Of a stretch of 64,000 nucleotides of DNA, positions 24,001 to 35,012 are shown one piece after another (within the stretch, counting starts at the first letter, position 1; each line of letters opens with the position of its first letter). This stretch comes from Tubiluchus corallicola (taxonomy: Eukaryota; Priapulida; Priapulimorpha; Priapulimorphida; Tubiluchidae), in the NCBI GenBank assembly GCA_030141605.1, contig JAQGDQ010000023.1, positions 862,328 to 926,327 of the forward strand, written 5' to 3'. Under the pieces are notes generated by a model. That model ran no database searches. It saw only the letters and a list, made by a program, of their open reading frames with translations, and was not told where the DNA came from. Position numbers and translations under genes: made by a program.

Positions 24001-27000
24001 AATTATTTTAAACTCAGATATGGATTCGATCCGGATTCGAAAATTATTACGAAAATGAGATTGCCGTAGATTCAGATTTGGTAATTCCAGATTCGTGACA
24101 TCTCTACTCTGGAATCAGGAACGTGTCTCAATTTTTTAACATTACTTTCTATGGAAGTCAGGCTTTGTTTAGCAACTTTTCACTTAATGCCGTATTTTGC
24201 TGGAACGAATAACGTCGTTAAGTGAGGACTTACTGTACTATAATAAAAAATACACAGTGAAACTATCCTGCTCACACCTGCTTTACTGTATTTTCTATTC
24301 TAGTGCACCATTATAATCTACTTTACCATTTTGACGTTAATTAATGTAATTGCTACAGTTTTTACCTTAGCTGCTTATGCAAAAGACTGCATAAATAATG
24401 ACAAGTGACAACTTGTAGGTGCAATTGCAGCTTGAGGGAAAGTAAGAATAGTTTTGCTTTAGTGGACATATTTGAAACAGGAAAGGTCAAAGCAACAAAG
24501 CTTACTGCCATCCCTTACAGCAAGCCTAGACTAGCACTGTTTTTGTCGCTGCTTACTTTATCAGATATTCACATGTTTGACAATCAAAGTTGGCCAAAAA
24601 ACATCCGAGTAATACTATAAAGCCAAGTGCGCAGAACACTCTGCTAAGCTCGTAAGCCATGACATGGATTAGTTTCTAGAGCAGCACTGGTTTTCTATAA
24701 CAACTTTATGACAGATGTTTTAGACTTACGTAATATATTCTACTGCTGCTTCATTTACTAGTTCAAAGAATTTGTCCATTCCAACTCCTGTTACTGCAGA
24801 AACTCCCACGGTCTAAAAATAAAAAAGGATTATTGTATTAGTGCCTCAGCTTCAAAGACATCAGGTACGTATAAGTGCAATTACCCATACAGTCATTTTT
24901 TATCCACAAATTTAGCAGCAGTTCAAATTTAACACTTTGATAAAAATGTTCTGATTGAGATTGTATTAAAAGGAATTATAATAAACTGTCATAATTATAT
25001 AATTGTACTCATTTTTGTTACTAAAAGGCTGAATAAACAAGTTAAGATATTGTGAAATGCCCGTACAAATATATTTTGCAGAGTCAAAGCATATTAGATT
25101 ACCTTCTTCTTAACCCAAAAAAGTATTGATTCATGTTATTCTGGATTAACGTTCTCACACACAACTGTTTACACCAAGAATTAGCATGTTAGTTTAACAT
25201 AATTATGTATGAAAAACGAATAAGAAAGACCATAGAATGCAGTGTGATTTGTCCAGTGTGAATTGTTTTAGCGAATTTTTTTTTTTCAATACGTTTTGAA
25301 TGTTATTTAAGTTCAGTGAAATGTCATGTGTTTGAATAGTTATGAATGTTCTGCAGTCCAAGGTGCAGTGTTTCCAGCATGTGTCACATTTCAGCAGCTA
25401 ATATAGTCATTTCTGCTTCGCCGCGTTTGTCACCGCTGTCTAACAGTCTTGTTGTTGAGGGTCATTAAGTGAAAAAATGCAAAATTGTTAAAAAATATGT
25501 TTATAACAAAGATGCTGATCTAGCTCAAGTTAAAAAGCAGGACAAGCGTGCAGTCTTACATCACAGTCTTGTTGACTTAGCACACAAGGCGGATTATAAT
25601 AAAACATAGTTTGAAAAAAACAGCAGATTTTATTGGGTTAAGGTATTACACAGTCCATTCCAGCAACAGAGGATACATTAAGTGGCTGGCTTTGTTATCC
25701 ATGGATTTATTAAGCCATACAAGAATGAGTTAGCTGTATGAAGTGGAAATGACTCTTGACAAGTGATATCTAGTTCTCTGACAAAAGATCACAGGACATT
25801 GTTAGCTTCATTCACAATTACATGTGGATGATGAAATAATGTTAGAAAGTTCAATATATACAGTGCCATAAAAACCTATTGGCTGTACGAAATATTAGTG
25901 TTGAGTCATTCTTATTAGCTATTAATTTTGTTTCAGTTTTCTGTTCTGTCTACATGACTGGTGATGGCTTGTAAGTCGAAGAGAATAGAATAGAAATTTA
26001 TTTTTTACATAGATGTACATCAAAATTGTATATAATACAATGTTTCCATTTATGGTCATGCATGGTTAGCACATTAAATAGATAATTTCAAATAAGTAAA
26101 ATTAAACAAATAAAAATTTCACATAATAGTACGCATTTAAATTAAAGGCCTAAGCATACCAAACAGAAACATCGTGAATTAAAATGAAGCCACAATTTTT
26201 TGTTGTAATCTCTGCTAGATTGTGTTTTCCAGCTATAGATCAGTTACATGAATTCACGAAAAATAAGAATATAAAACAAATGACAACAACCAAACATCAG
26301 AATTAACTAACTGCATTTTTGCAGGATAAACAAACACAATTCCTTACTTTTAAACAGTTGTAGAAATCATCAAGAACAAGACTCATTGATCTTGTGAGAT
26401 TTGACACATAAGAAGTTTCTTGTTCTAAGGCTTCATGAAAAGTTTGAAAATCAGTCATCCACTCAACAGCAAACTGATTGTCAACAATGTCAACCTGAAA
26501 CAACAACAGCAAATTCAATACAATAATTATGTGTCATGGAAAATCAATATTATAGTAACACTGTAAGCTAGTTCCAAGTTTTCAAGATGAAAGCATAATA
26601 TTACAAATCAGTAGCTGGTGAAACTGCTTTGCAGTTTACAAATACTGTTTGTCATTACAAAATGCATAAATTGTCTTGTAATCTAACAAGACACAAACAA
26701 ATAAATCTGATATAACGCATATAAATAAAAACACACTTATAGGTCTCTTTATTTGGAGATAAACACCCAACATTAGGTATTCTGACAGCCGCACAAGTTT
26801 CGTCATTTTGATTTTAGCTTATGTATGCACAGACAATGTAATATCAATGGAAACAACGAAATGGGTGACATGATAGAAATTTGTTCAGGATTGTTCCAAT
26901 ATAACTATAGCCAGATTGTCGCATATTTAACCTCTGAAATAAACTGAATAAACTGATGTTTAATGCTGTCCAACATGGATTTCGCTGTGCATAATACAAA

Positions 27001-30000
27001 AAAAATCTACAAAATGGAATTTAAAGGAAAGTGCACTAATTATCGATAGGAAACAGTTCAACAACCTATCAAATTATAAGTTATATTTTAATAAGCGGTT
27101 GAACTGTTTCTCACTGATAATTAGTGCAATTTTCTTTCAAATCTAGTTTAGCAATTAATGTAATGTTTTTATTTGTATTGTAGTTGCAGATGAAGCCCTA
27201 TGCAATGTGAAATATGTGTTGGACATATAGAAACACTGCTCTAAGTAAATAACAAATTACAGAGAAGTATGATTTGTCATAAGTTTTAGTAATGCGTATT
27301 TTATAAAAAAACAATGTTTAGGAAATAATTCTGGCTACAAGCATGCATTCAGCCTAACAAGAGTAACAAAACAACGTCATTTAGGCAAGGCCAAATACTT
27401 GCATGTTTTTTAATATACATATTCACACTTTTAAAAACTTATTATCAGAAAAGCCAGGAGTGATGTTAAAAAATTAGATACCTTGTTCATTGCCACAATG
27501 AATGGAAGCTTGTACTTGTACATTATACTGCATGCATACAGCATGTTTGACATAAAGGTGACAGGATTAACACTTCTAGCTGTATCCATTACATACACTA
27601 TTACTGTAGGCAATGTTGAACCCTGTAATACATGATACCAATCATCACTTAAACAAACAATAAAATTAGTATATAGTGATACATGTAAACTGTTAATTAA
27701 CAAAATAGGCATTATCAAGTTAATAATAACTTCCGTGGATTATCCTCTTAGAGAAGATGATGATAATACCTATGACTGGCATAGAATTAAATGGAGAAAA
27801 CATTGTTCATTGGCTAGGATTTGAACATGGGACTTCGTACTAGTGAGGCAGATGCTCTTACCCCTCTGTATGACAAACATTCCTTTTCAATGACTTCAAT
27901 CATGTTTATACATTGCAAAAATAGTAAGATAAATGCAAAAAGTGAATGACAACTTTCCACCTGCTGCAATGTGAAATTGCTTAGTGCAGCTGCATCCACT
28001 GGTACAACTTTTCTATTAAGTAATAGAAATGAGTGGATCAGAGTTGTTTCATTGTAGTCCAGCAAGTAAGTAAGTGGGATTTGCTATAAATGAATTTAAT
28101 TATACAAAGCAGCAACGAAAACACGATTTAGCAAGCATATAGAGCGCAGCTATCTTTTAACTATTATCTAAAATTTTTGCCGAGACCTTTCAAAGCTACT
28201 GTGCGCATACTAAAACGTTTTACTGCAAAAATAATTACAAAATTAATGACTATTTCAGCGATTATTTCATTACCACATACTGCATATTAAACTTTGCGTA
28301 AATAATTCTTAGAAACTACATCACATTCATAAACTTGCACACATTTATACGCCCTGAGCTTAAATTCCTTTGTAAACAGGCAGAAAATATATTTAACAAT
28401 AAAAAAGATAAGTTTAAATATAGAACCAAGTAAAGAAAGTGCATATTTTAACAGACTAATGTCTTCCATGTAGTGCACACTCACTCTCAAATGTGCAGTA
28501 GATTGGGGTGAAAATGAATTTGTTTTCATGATTGTTTCTACTATTAAATTTGTATGAAATTAATAACATGCCAAAGTTTCAGTTATAATTTGTCCAGAAG
28601 CTGACCAAGTAAAGACTTCGATTTGTCCAGGAGTGTCCAGTAAAACATACCTGTAAAAAACATCTTAAAGTATTGTCATACATCAGCATGCTTGAATTCT
28701 CCAAAAACAATTTAAAAATATATTAAATATACTATTAGGCATAGATATAGATATACAGACACCTTCACTTACTTTAGACTTAACACCCATTAAGCATAAA
28801 ATATAATTACGAAAGATTAAAAACTAGAAACTACATATCATTGAATATTTAAATCTACACAACCACATTCTGACAAGCTGTTAATTTATCTAATCAAATT
28901 TGCACAACTTGCATTTTCTAAGTCAGTTTAGCATTAACAAGTCAAGCAAATTAAGACCCGGACAGTTGCACCTACAAAAATTAAATATTCTCAAGAAATG
29001 AAAATGTGAACGTGATTGTCAATGTGCGTACTTGTATTCTTTGGCTCTCTTGCTCAAGTAGCTCATAACTTGGTCAAACTTGGTCGTAAAAAGATTTAGA
29101 GATGTCACAATAGCACCATTAGGTCCCAACGAATACCTAAGATCATACTGGTTAAAGAATAAACAGTATGAAAACTTTTCAATGCATATCATACAGATTC
29201 AAAAAATCCATATAAATATGTACTTTAATGCTGTATAGAAAAAACACATAAAAATTTTTTATAAAATAATTTATGCCAAGTCATTAGGAAAAAAACAGTT
29301 CACTCTACGCCAGAGTGCTTTCTGAAACATGAGAATCACAGTAAAACGACATATTTCAGCCACAATAATAAAAATAAAATTCAGTTTGCTTACAGTCCCC
29401 AAGTTGTATACTTGCATGAATAAATGCATCATTAAATGGTGTCTAAAATTTTCAAAATTTTTGCAAGACTTGATTTCACAAGAAAGAGCATTCCAGAGAC
29501 TGTGGCCACTAGACCTAAAAGAATGGTTTTGAACCATGCTAAGCTTATACACAGGTAAACGTCATTTGTCTGATCTTAGACTGTAAGATGAATAATGTAA
29601 AGAGAGAAGTTCACAGATGTACTGAGGAGCGTCACTATGTAATTAAGTATTAAGTATTTTAAGTATCACACAAGTATTAAGATTTTAAAAATAATCCTGT
29701 ATTTAGCAGGCAACCAGTGCAGATGATACAAGCCAGGCATGACATGATCAAATGGTTCTTAACTCCAAATGTACAAAACCTGAACTACAGAAAAAGAGAA
29801 CTGTAATCACGGTAGTTTAAAAGTTATTATCCGTAGACTAGTAATTTCATTTGCAAACACTAGAAATTTGGAACGGTGCACACATTTGTCTGTCTGTTTG
29901 TTTGTTTGTTTCTGTGCAACTTAAGACTTTACACTGTACAACTGTCAAATATTATCCAATAGAGATTAGTTTCAATAAATTCTTTAAAGGATACTGTTTC

Positions 30001-31021
30001 ATAACTTCTTTGTAGTTGACAGTATCTCTGATGTCAATATTGGCTGGGAAGTTCAGCTCATACACAGCAGGATCCAAGTTGATTACATAAGGTGGAGTTT
30101 TCGTTATGTGCAGATGAGATGTGAGTCTCTAAAAATGAATTTTAACATTATAATTTTTATGACATTTTACAAGCTTGTAATGAATATTTTGGCTACTACA
30201 AGTAGCCTGCAGCAATAACTACGGAAAAGGCTGAAAATAACATACAAACTTTAAGCAATTTAACAGTATAACCAGGGGAACCATACTTTCGTTATACATG
30301 GTGCGGGCAAAGTGCGAAACCGGGTATTCTATAGAATGCTTAGACACTTTATGGAGACCAAGTAAAGTGTCTAAAATAGTCTTTCTACACTTTTCCTATG
30401 CATTACATCTATATAATGCAAAAGTTTATCTAGATAAAGTGTGTAACAGAATTAACTGCCTACCGATTTCGAACAAAACTGTTCATTATCAAGGCATTTA
30501 AAACAAAGAAATTTACCAGAATTTAGAAACAACATCGAAATACAATTCCGTGGTTTGATAGCAAAAGGATTACAATATAACATTATATAGATAATTTAAC
30601 AATTCACCTTACAGACTACATATCTTGATTGGAAACTATGTAACACTCCACGAACAAACTAACACGCTGGTAGTATTGCCTTGCATAAAACCGGTCGGCA
30701 GTAAATTCTATTGTGATGTAATTATGCTTATTTGCCAAATATGGATAATTCAATATGTGTAATTCTTACATATTTAATATACATTTCCTAGGCATTTTAT
30801 AAAATGCTAAATAAATTTTAGTTAATTTAAAAATAAACAAATACTCAATTGTTCTGATATAATTTTTCTAGGTAATGCCATTTCATTTTACATTTCACAT
30901 TTCCCATGTGTAAATCTGAATTCGACAGTTGGGATTGGTCAGCTGGATAGGTAGCACTCAAGCAGACAAATAAACAGATAGACAGATAAATAGGTAGATG
31001 GATGGACAGACAGAGGGACGG

Positions 31022-31052
<31 letters not shown>

Positions 31053-32201
31053 GGAGGGAGGGAGGGAAAGAGGGAGGGAGGGAAAGAGAGATATGCAAGC
31101 TTTATGGTCTGCTGTGCAAGGTTACAATTTGTAAATCACTTTCATTTCTAATTTTAATTTATTGAAAAAAATTGTTCTGACAATACCAGTCATAGTATTT
31201 AAGCTGTGCAGGCAGGCAGAATTTGTATTTACACAAGCTCTAAGCCGTGCGTAAAATTACAATCTATCAAACTTAAGAAGGTTTTTACGAAAACTGGTTC
31301 CGTGGGTAGCTTTAACAATTTTCTTACGCACTCAATATTACGAAAAAGTTGTATGTAAGAAATTAATGAATCTAGTCCCAGGCTTCCCAGATATGGAAAG
31401 TGATCCACCTGGCACAGCAGCATGTTAGAAATGATGACGTTAGACCACATTGCCAACAAAACAATTAACTCACTTGAACTGCTTGCTTAGCTTAGCAGCT
31501 AAATCATATTATCTATTCCATACGAGGTCTCTAGGTAATGTATAAAATTGCTAGGAAAAGTTTGATTCAACATAAATTATGTTCATGTTTTTACATTGCC
31601 ACAGTCAATAAACACATTTTATATAAATCCTAGCTTTTATATAAAACATCTAGGCAAAGTGTGAAATTCAAACAGATCTCCACACTTTTCCAGAAATGAA
31701 GAGCTGTTATATGAAATGACTAGGAATTTTACAAAATGTCTAAATTTTACACATTGCCTATATATACTTGAATGTCATATGCTAACAAAACATAATATAC
31801 AAGTATATCACAAAATAACACCAACAAAAAGGCCCTATCAACATAATAGATAATAGATTACAAGGAGTAGAAACTGACTGGGCACATATAATAAAACCAG
31901 TATTAGTATTAGGGCAATTTAAGTCAGTGCTCACAGCACAAAACAAGTTATATGTGAAAAAAACAACTAAATATACAACACTTGCATGTATATATCTTAT
32001 GTGTTACCAGAAAACTTTGTAGAATTTTGTTATGCTTACCTGAATAAAAGTTGATTTGCCAGATCCTGCCATTCCTAGTATGACAATGCACACTGGCACA
32101 GAGCTATAGTCATGCTGCTGTTTATCAGCATCAACTGGGACAGCTGCAGCTCCCACTTTATCGATTCCACCTCCAGCCGCTTCATCCACATCAGCATTCA
32201 T
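17938..32201 (-). CDS. GPN1: GPN-loop GTPase 1 (XAB1/MBDin), complete
   Basis: Ten coding exons, 385 residues (human about 374): 32040-32201, 29995-30128, 29032-29136, 28572-28650, 27482-27622, 26348-26494, 24730-24812, 20522-20646, 19019-19105, 17938-18032. GPN1 pairs with GPN3 in the assembly and nuclear import of RNA polymerase II. G1 is GMAGSGKS (43-50), followed by the diagnostic Gly-Pro-Asn loop LGPNG (102-106), DTPGQIE (139-145), NKVD (206-209) and SAV (261-263). A charged coiled-coil-like stretch around residues 285-320 and an acidic run near 345-359 close the protein. ATG at 32199-32201 is preferred over the in-frame ATG at 32241-32243 because it gives a human-like N-terminal length. 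Intron 2 looks U12-type and intron 4 GC-AG. Introns hold a minisatellite, transposons and a LINE remnant. Confidence 0.96.
19019..19105 (-). CDS. GPN1: GPN1 exon 9: acidic region
   Basis: Encodes [18 protein letters not shown] then an Asp/Glu-rich run. Its acceptor (AACAG) lies only about 23 bp from the edge of the minisatellite, leaving a very short normal 3' splice region. Confidence 0.85.
19129..20137. repeat. 36-bp minisatellite, about 28 units
   Basis: Unit length 36, core words TATTCCAAGATTATCAAAC and TTTACTTAAAACATT. About 20 tight units followed by several degenerate ones and four tight ones. Variants recur in order (units 1-3 resemble 5-7; units 14-16 resemble 24-26), showing duplication of multi-unit blocks. 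It sits in the GPN1 intron between exons 8 and 9. Since 36 is divisible by three it stays open in two plus-strand frames (217 and 251 codons), which are not genes. Confidence 0.98.
20522..20646 (-). CDS. GPN1: GPN1 exon 8: charged helix
   Basis: Reads [20 protein letters not shown] and continues QLQRVRKD, the heptad-like charged region of GPN1. Donor CAG|GTATCT, phase 1. The 36-bp minisatellite fills most of the following intron. Confidence 0.93.
21082..22283 (+). mobile_element. TTAA-flanked element family, copy 2 (longer)
   Basis: Left end TTGAAAGGAAGACAGGATG (TTAA decayed to TTGA), right end GTCCAGTTTTCCTTTAA. It matches copy 1 on both sides of a roughly 560-bp stretch (about 21135-21695) absent from copies 1 and 3, so either this copy has an insertion or the others have deletions. 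In GPN1 intron 7. Confidence 0.7.
22469..24235. mobile_element. pogo/Tigger-like element, copy A (split by a hAT)
   Basis: TA on both sides (22467-22468, 24236-24237). Inverted ends CAGTAAGTACTCACTTAA and CAGTAAGTCCTCACTTAACG, the CAGT start and TA target of Tc1/mariner-pogo elements. Internal sequence matches 57798-58491. No transposase frame. About 900 bp once the nested hAT is removed. In GPN1 intron 7. Confidence 0.75.
23247..24106. mobile_element. hAT-like element nested in copy A
   Basis: Inverted ends TAGGGATGTCACGA and TAGAGATGTCACGA, flanked by perfect 8-bp duplications CTCTGGAA at 23239-23246 and 24107-24114. The 860-bp interior is rich in ATTCGA-type words near the right end and has no long frame: a non-autonomous hAT. 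Confidence 0.88.
24730..24812 (-). CDS. GPN1: GPN1 exon 7: G5 motif
   Basis: Reads [16 protein letters not shown] and continues to VEYI. Acceptor TTTTTAG; donor AC|GTAAGT in phase 2, matching exon 8. Confidence 0.93.
25975..26060 (-). mobile_element. possible LINE 3' tail
   Basis: On the minus strand it ends ATAAATTTCTATTCTATTC, a short repeated tail typical of CR1/L2-like 3' ends, with nothing identifiable upstream. Confidence 0.25.
26348..26494 (-). CDS. GPN1: GPN1 exon 6
   Basis: Forty-nine codons. It starts VD, completing NKxD, and includes FAVEWMTDF and [17 protein letters not shown], almost unchanged across animals. Donor AAA|GTAAGG. Confidence 0.95.
27021..27142. mobile_element. fold-back (hairpin) element
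   Basis: Two roughly 40-base arms: left includes GTGCACTAATTATC then GAAACAGTTCAAC; the right arm carries the complement in reverse order. The loop is about 35 bp. The left edge TTAAAGGAAA resembles the ends of the TTAA family. In GPN1 intron 5. Confidence 0.65.
27482..27622 (-). CDS. GPN1: GPN1 exon 5
   Basis: Forty-seven codons from [17 protein letters not shown] to LPFIVAMNK, ending at the Asn-Lys of the G4 motif. Acceptor TTACAG; donor AAG|GTATCT, phase 0. Confidence 0.95.
27815..27875 (-). mobile_element. tRNA-derived SINE head
   Basis: On the minus strand: GGTAAGAGCATCTGCCTCAC, then CCCATGTTCAAATCCT as B box. The acceptor stem is missing and the following body differs from a tRNA. In GPN1 intron 4. 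Confidence 0.55.
28572..28650 (-). CDS. GPN1: GPN1 exon 4: G3 motif
   Basis: Reads [19 protein letters not shown]. Coding must stop at TTG before GCATGT, because reading on meets an in-frame stop and the next exon is in phase 0; that implies a GC donor. Confidence 0.9.
29032..29136 (-). CDS. GPN1: GPN1 exon 3: GPN loop
   Basis: Starts at GTATTC so that the join reads [18 protein letters not shown], aligned without gap to other GPN1 proteins. Using the nearer AG at 29149-29150 instead would add four residues and spoil the alignment. Donor AA|GTACGC. Confidence 0.92.
29380..29770 (-). mobile_element. LINE ORF2 C-terminal remnant
   Basis: On the minus strand the end of the fragment reads [20 protein letters not shown] and then [10 protein letters not shown], matching the WN-LP / FK-LK-LF tail of CR1/L2-type reverse transcriptases. 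Upstream, in broken frames, is the LHWLP-RI-FKIL-like block. Several stops and frame changes. In GPN1 intron 2. Confidence 0.7.
29884..29911. repeat. short TGTT repeat
   Basis: A run of TGTT/TGTC units in GPN1 intron 2. Confidence 0.8.
29995..30128 (-). CDS. GPN1: GPN1 exon 2
   Basis: Begins RLTSHLH and includes [11 protein letters not shown] and [11 protein letters not shown], hallmark GPN1 sequence. It ends AAACA followed by GTATCCTTT, the U12-type donor consensus, leaving phase 2. Confidence 0.95.
30960..31095. repeat. GATA/GGAC then GA-rich simple repeat
   Basis: Starts with ACAGATAGACAGATAAAT-type units, moves to GGATGGACAGACAG and then (GA)n with GGGA blocks. In GPN1 intron 1. Confidence 0.9.
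32040..32201 (-). CDS. GPN1: GPN1 exon 1: N-terminus and P-loop
   Basis: Fifty-four codons, ending [12 protein letters not shown] with donor CAG|GTAAGC. The N-terminal 35 residues are Asp/Ala/Gly-rich and unconserved. An AG just upstream of the ATG could be the acceptor of a 5' UTR intron, with a possible donor near 34850. Confidence 0.92.
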
Positions 32202-33013
32202 GACGTGACTCTTAAATACCTTAAAATTGAAAAAATCTTGCATGAAAATTGAAATCTATTGCGAAAATTTGGCAAGAAGATCGTAAGACTTCTGTAAAGT
32301 GGTGCATTAATGAACACAATGCTGTTCGGCAGAAAGAAATTTTTGTCTGCTATTCAATGCTTAGGTACACATTATAATCCCAACCTCTTTCATCCTTTGA
32401 TCAAGTGCTTAAAAATTTTAGGAATAAAATAATCTGAATTTGATAGCAAATTTTAAAGTCTGTTTCACCAAATGGCATTTCATAAATATATAAATATTTG
32501 TTTTATGTTACATTTGTTTTCTTACGTTTATAAAAATCAAAATTTTTAGAAAAAATGCAAATCGATAGCCTAAAGTGGCATTTATGTAACTTGCGGATGC
32601 AGACGCGTTTCAATGCATCGTTTATGCAGCCTGCTGATGCGTTAAATATTCGTTTTCTGCAGCTATTTCCTATTGATTTTTTTCTGTTGGTTATTTTGCA
32701 GGTTGGAAAACGCATCCACATCCACAAGTTAATTAAACGCCACTTAAGGCACTTAGATGTCAACCAAAAGTTATCCAGAACTAAAACACAAAGGCACATA
32801 ATCTAAAAATAAAAAATGCAAATACACAGATCCAAAAAAATAACAGAATAGAAGAGAATCCAAAACCTCCAACACTTTACTTTAGGTGAATCACATAAGA
32901 CTGACAAAAATAATACGGTAAAAATTACACTTTTGCAATAGCTTGCAAAATATGAGAAAATTTGGAGCATTAACTAAGGTCATCCCATATGCGGCAATTT
33001 CTTAACGAAAGGG

Positions 33014-33238
33014 CAGGACTGGCTCCGGGTAAAAGTATTTTAACGCCCCCTCCTCAAAGGTCAATCCTTTCCCCCCGCGGTTCTCTCTACACACAAAATA
33101 GTGAATTGACACAGACACTGTGCTATTACTTATACTAAACTTAAAAATTAAAGAATTACTTCCAGAATTTGCCCTTTGTCCACAAAATTTGGTGCCCTAG
33201 GCCAAATGGCTATTTGCCTAGTGGTAGAGCCACCCCTG
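33014..33238. mobile_element. 225-bp hAT-like MITE
   Basis: Ends CAGGACTGGCTC and, inverted, CAGGGGTGGCTC. Flanking octamers CGAAAGGG (33006-33013) and TGAAAGGG (33239-33246) agree at seven of eight bases, as expected for a hAT duplication. It lies upstream of GPN1. Confidence 0.75.
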
Positions 33239-33276
33239 TGAAAGGGTATTTGCTACAACTAACAAACATGTTGTCA

Positions 33277-33858
33277 TTAAAGCAAAACAAACCAGACCAA
33301 ATCTTAAACTGTAGGTTAAAACAATCTACTCTTTAAAAGATTGAAAGGAAACATGTTCAAAAATGACTTACGTGAAAGAATTATTACCACACAAACACAA
33401 CTAGTTCCTCCCTGTTACATTTCGTCATTTGCTAGTTAGACGGGCACTAGCTCCTGCATTTCGGAAACACATTGCAGAAAAAATGTGCTGTACCTCTCAG
33501 TTCAGATGTGTTAGTTTGGACTAACTACACACGTTCGACATCTCATGAGTGAGCACAGCGATAAACTTGAAATTTGAATTCTTATCTTAAAACTTGCCTA
33601 GTTTTAGTACAACACACTGAATATTTTACAGTAGCACTGTTTTCGCAAACACGTGCACATGCTCGTGGAATAATTTTGCAGTTAAAAATTATGTTAGTTC
33701 GTGGTATCATCAATAGTTGGGCTAGCCCACTTTAATTAAGCTTTTAATCAATTATTTAATTACCAGAAATGCTTTTGCAGAATAAATTGTTAAAATGTAT
33801 ATTTTTATCAGATTTGAAAATGGGGTAGTATATGAAAAATCATCTTGTCTTCCTTTAA
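33277..33858 (-). mobile_element. TTAA-flanked element family, copy 3 (inverted)
   Basis: TTAA at 33277-33280 and 33855-33858. On the minus strand it starts TTAAAGGAAGACAAGATG and follows copies 1 and 2 along most of its length. It is 38 bp from the neighbouring hAT MITE. Confidence 0.78.
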
Positions 33859-34274
33859 ACTAAATATGTCCACATAGCCCAGTGGCAGCATAATGGAAGA
33901 AATCAGTTCAACATAGAGCAAGCTGGTAATGATGAGCCTGCAATATACCACTTAGAATGAAATTAACTGCTGGTCTGTTATTGTGAATAACAAGGACAAA
34001 ACAAGTTTAAATTTCAATCAGTTTCATAAGTTTAGCAGACATAATTAAGAAATTTAGTTAGTTATATATTAAATTTTAATACTAAGACGGGCAAGCAGGA
34101 TATCACACTCTACAGAGCAATTGCATTAAATGTATTTGTGACCCTCTGAATTGTAAAATTTTTGTAAGTCTTTGTAGAAATTTAATATGAATAATAGTTA
34201 AGGTGTTGAAAATTGCACAACCTACTGCTGTAAATACACACTTAAATAATGATCTTGCCTCTTATCAATTATTA

Positions 34275-34445
34275 TAATCTTAATATCAAGATTATTATTA
34301 TTATTAATGGACAAGTCTACAATCAATTAAATTTTGCATCAAATTTGAAAGCAGAAAATGCGAAGAAATGAGAATGCAGCCTGAATTTGAATCACTGATG
34401 TTCTGCTTATATTGCAGATACCTTACAATATCTGCTAGGTCACCT
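34275..34445 (-). mobile_element. SINE-like dispersed repeat, copy 2
   Basis: Parallels 3535-3715: (ATT)n edge, CAATTAAATTTTG, AAATTTGAAAGCAGAAAATG, then a minus-strand tRNA-like head with decayed B box. Confidence 0.5.
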
Positions 34446-35012
34446 CATCTCACCGTGATCAATTTGTAATTGCAAATGTAATTTATTATCAAGACAGTCC
34501 AAATTTCGTCCTTTATAGCGTTAGTGTCAAAAAAGATAAAATTAGTAACGGATAATCAGCAAGAGTGCAGGCAATCGGCAGGGTCTAGACAATCGATAAT
34601 AATAGAGATCGTATGTACCATAAAATTAAAAAAAGGACAAATTTCTTAGCATGTTTGGTTTATTTTAGTATTATTGCTTAAACTTAGAAAAATATTATGA
34701 AGAAATAAACTTAGAAAAATATAATGGTGGCTGCCGCCACTCACTTAAAAACTGTGCTGTATCTGGAGGACTTCATGACTTTTCGCAAGCGCGTCGCAGT
34801 TTTCCATAAGTGTACGCTGCTATTCAAACTTTTGCAGCTTAGTGAGCTTACCTACGATTCATGCAAAACTATCATAAAATTAGTTGTCTAATTTTGTGTA
34901 AATACTTACTATATTTTGCACAGAAATTGACAGTGCATTGGTTTTCTTCAGCCGATGAACGACATCATCCGTAAAAGAATGAGCGTTCAAAATGGGAGAG
35001 CCGAAGCGTGAA

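Noticed and set aside
29137-29150. Extending GPN1 exon 3 to the nearer AG at 29149-29150
   Set aside because: Would add four residues inside the conserved KQY-LGPNG stretch and leave only a 4-base gap from the branch motif.
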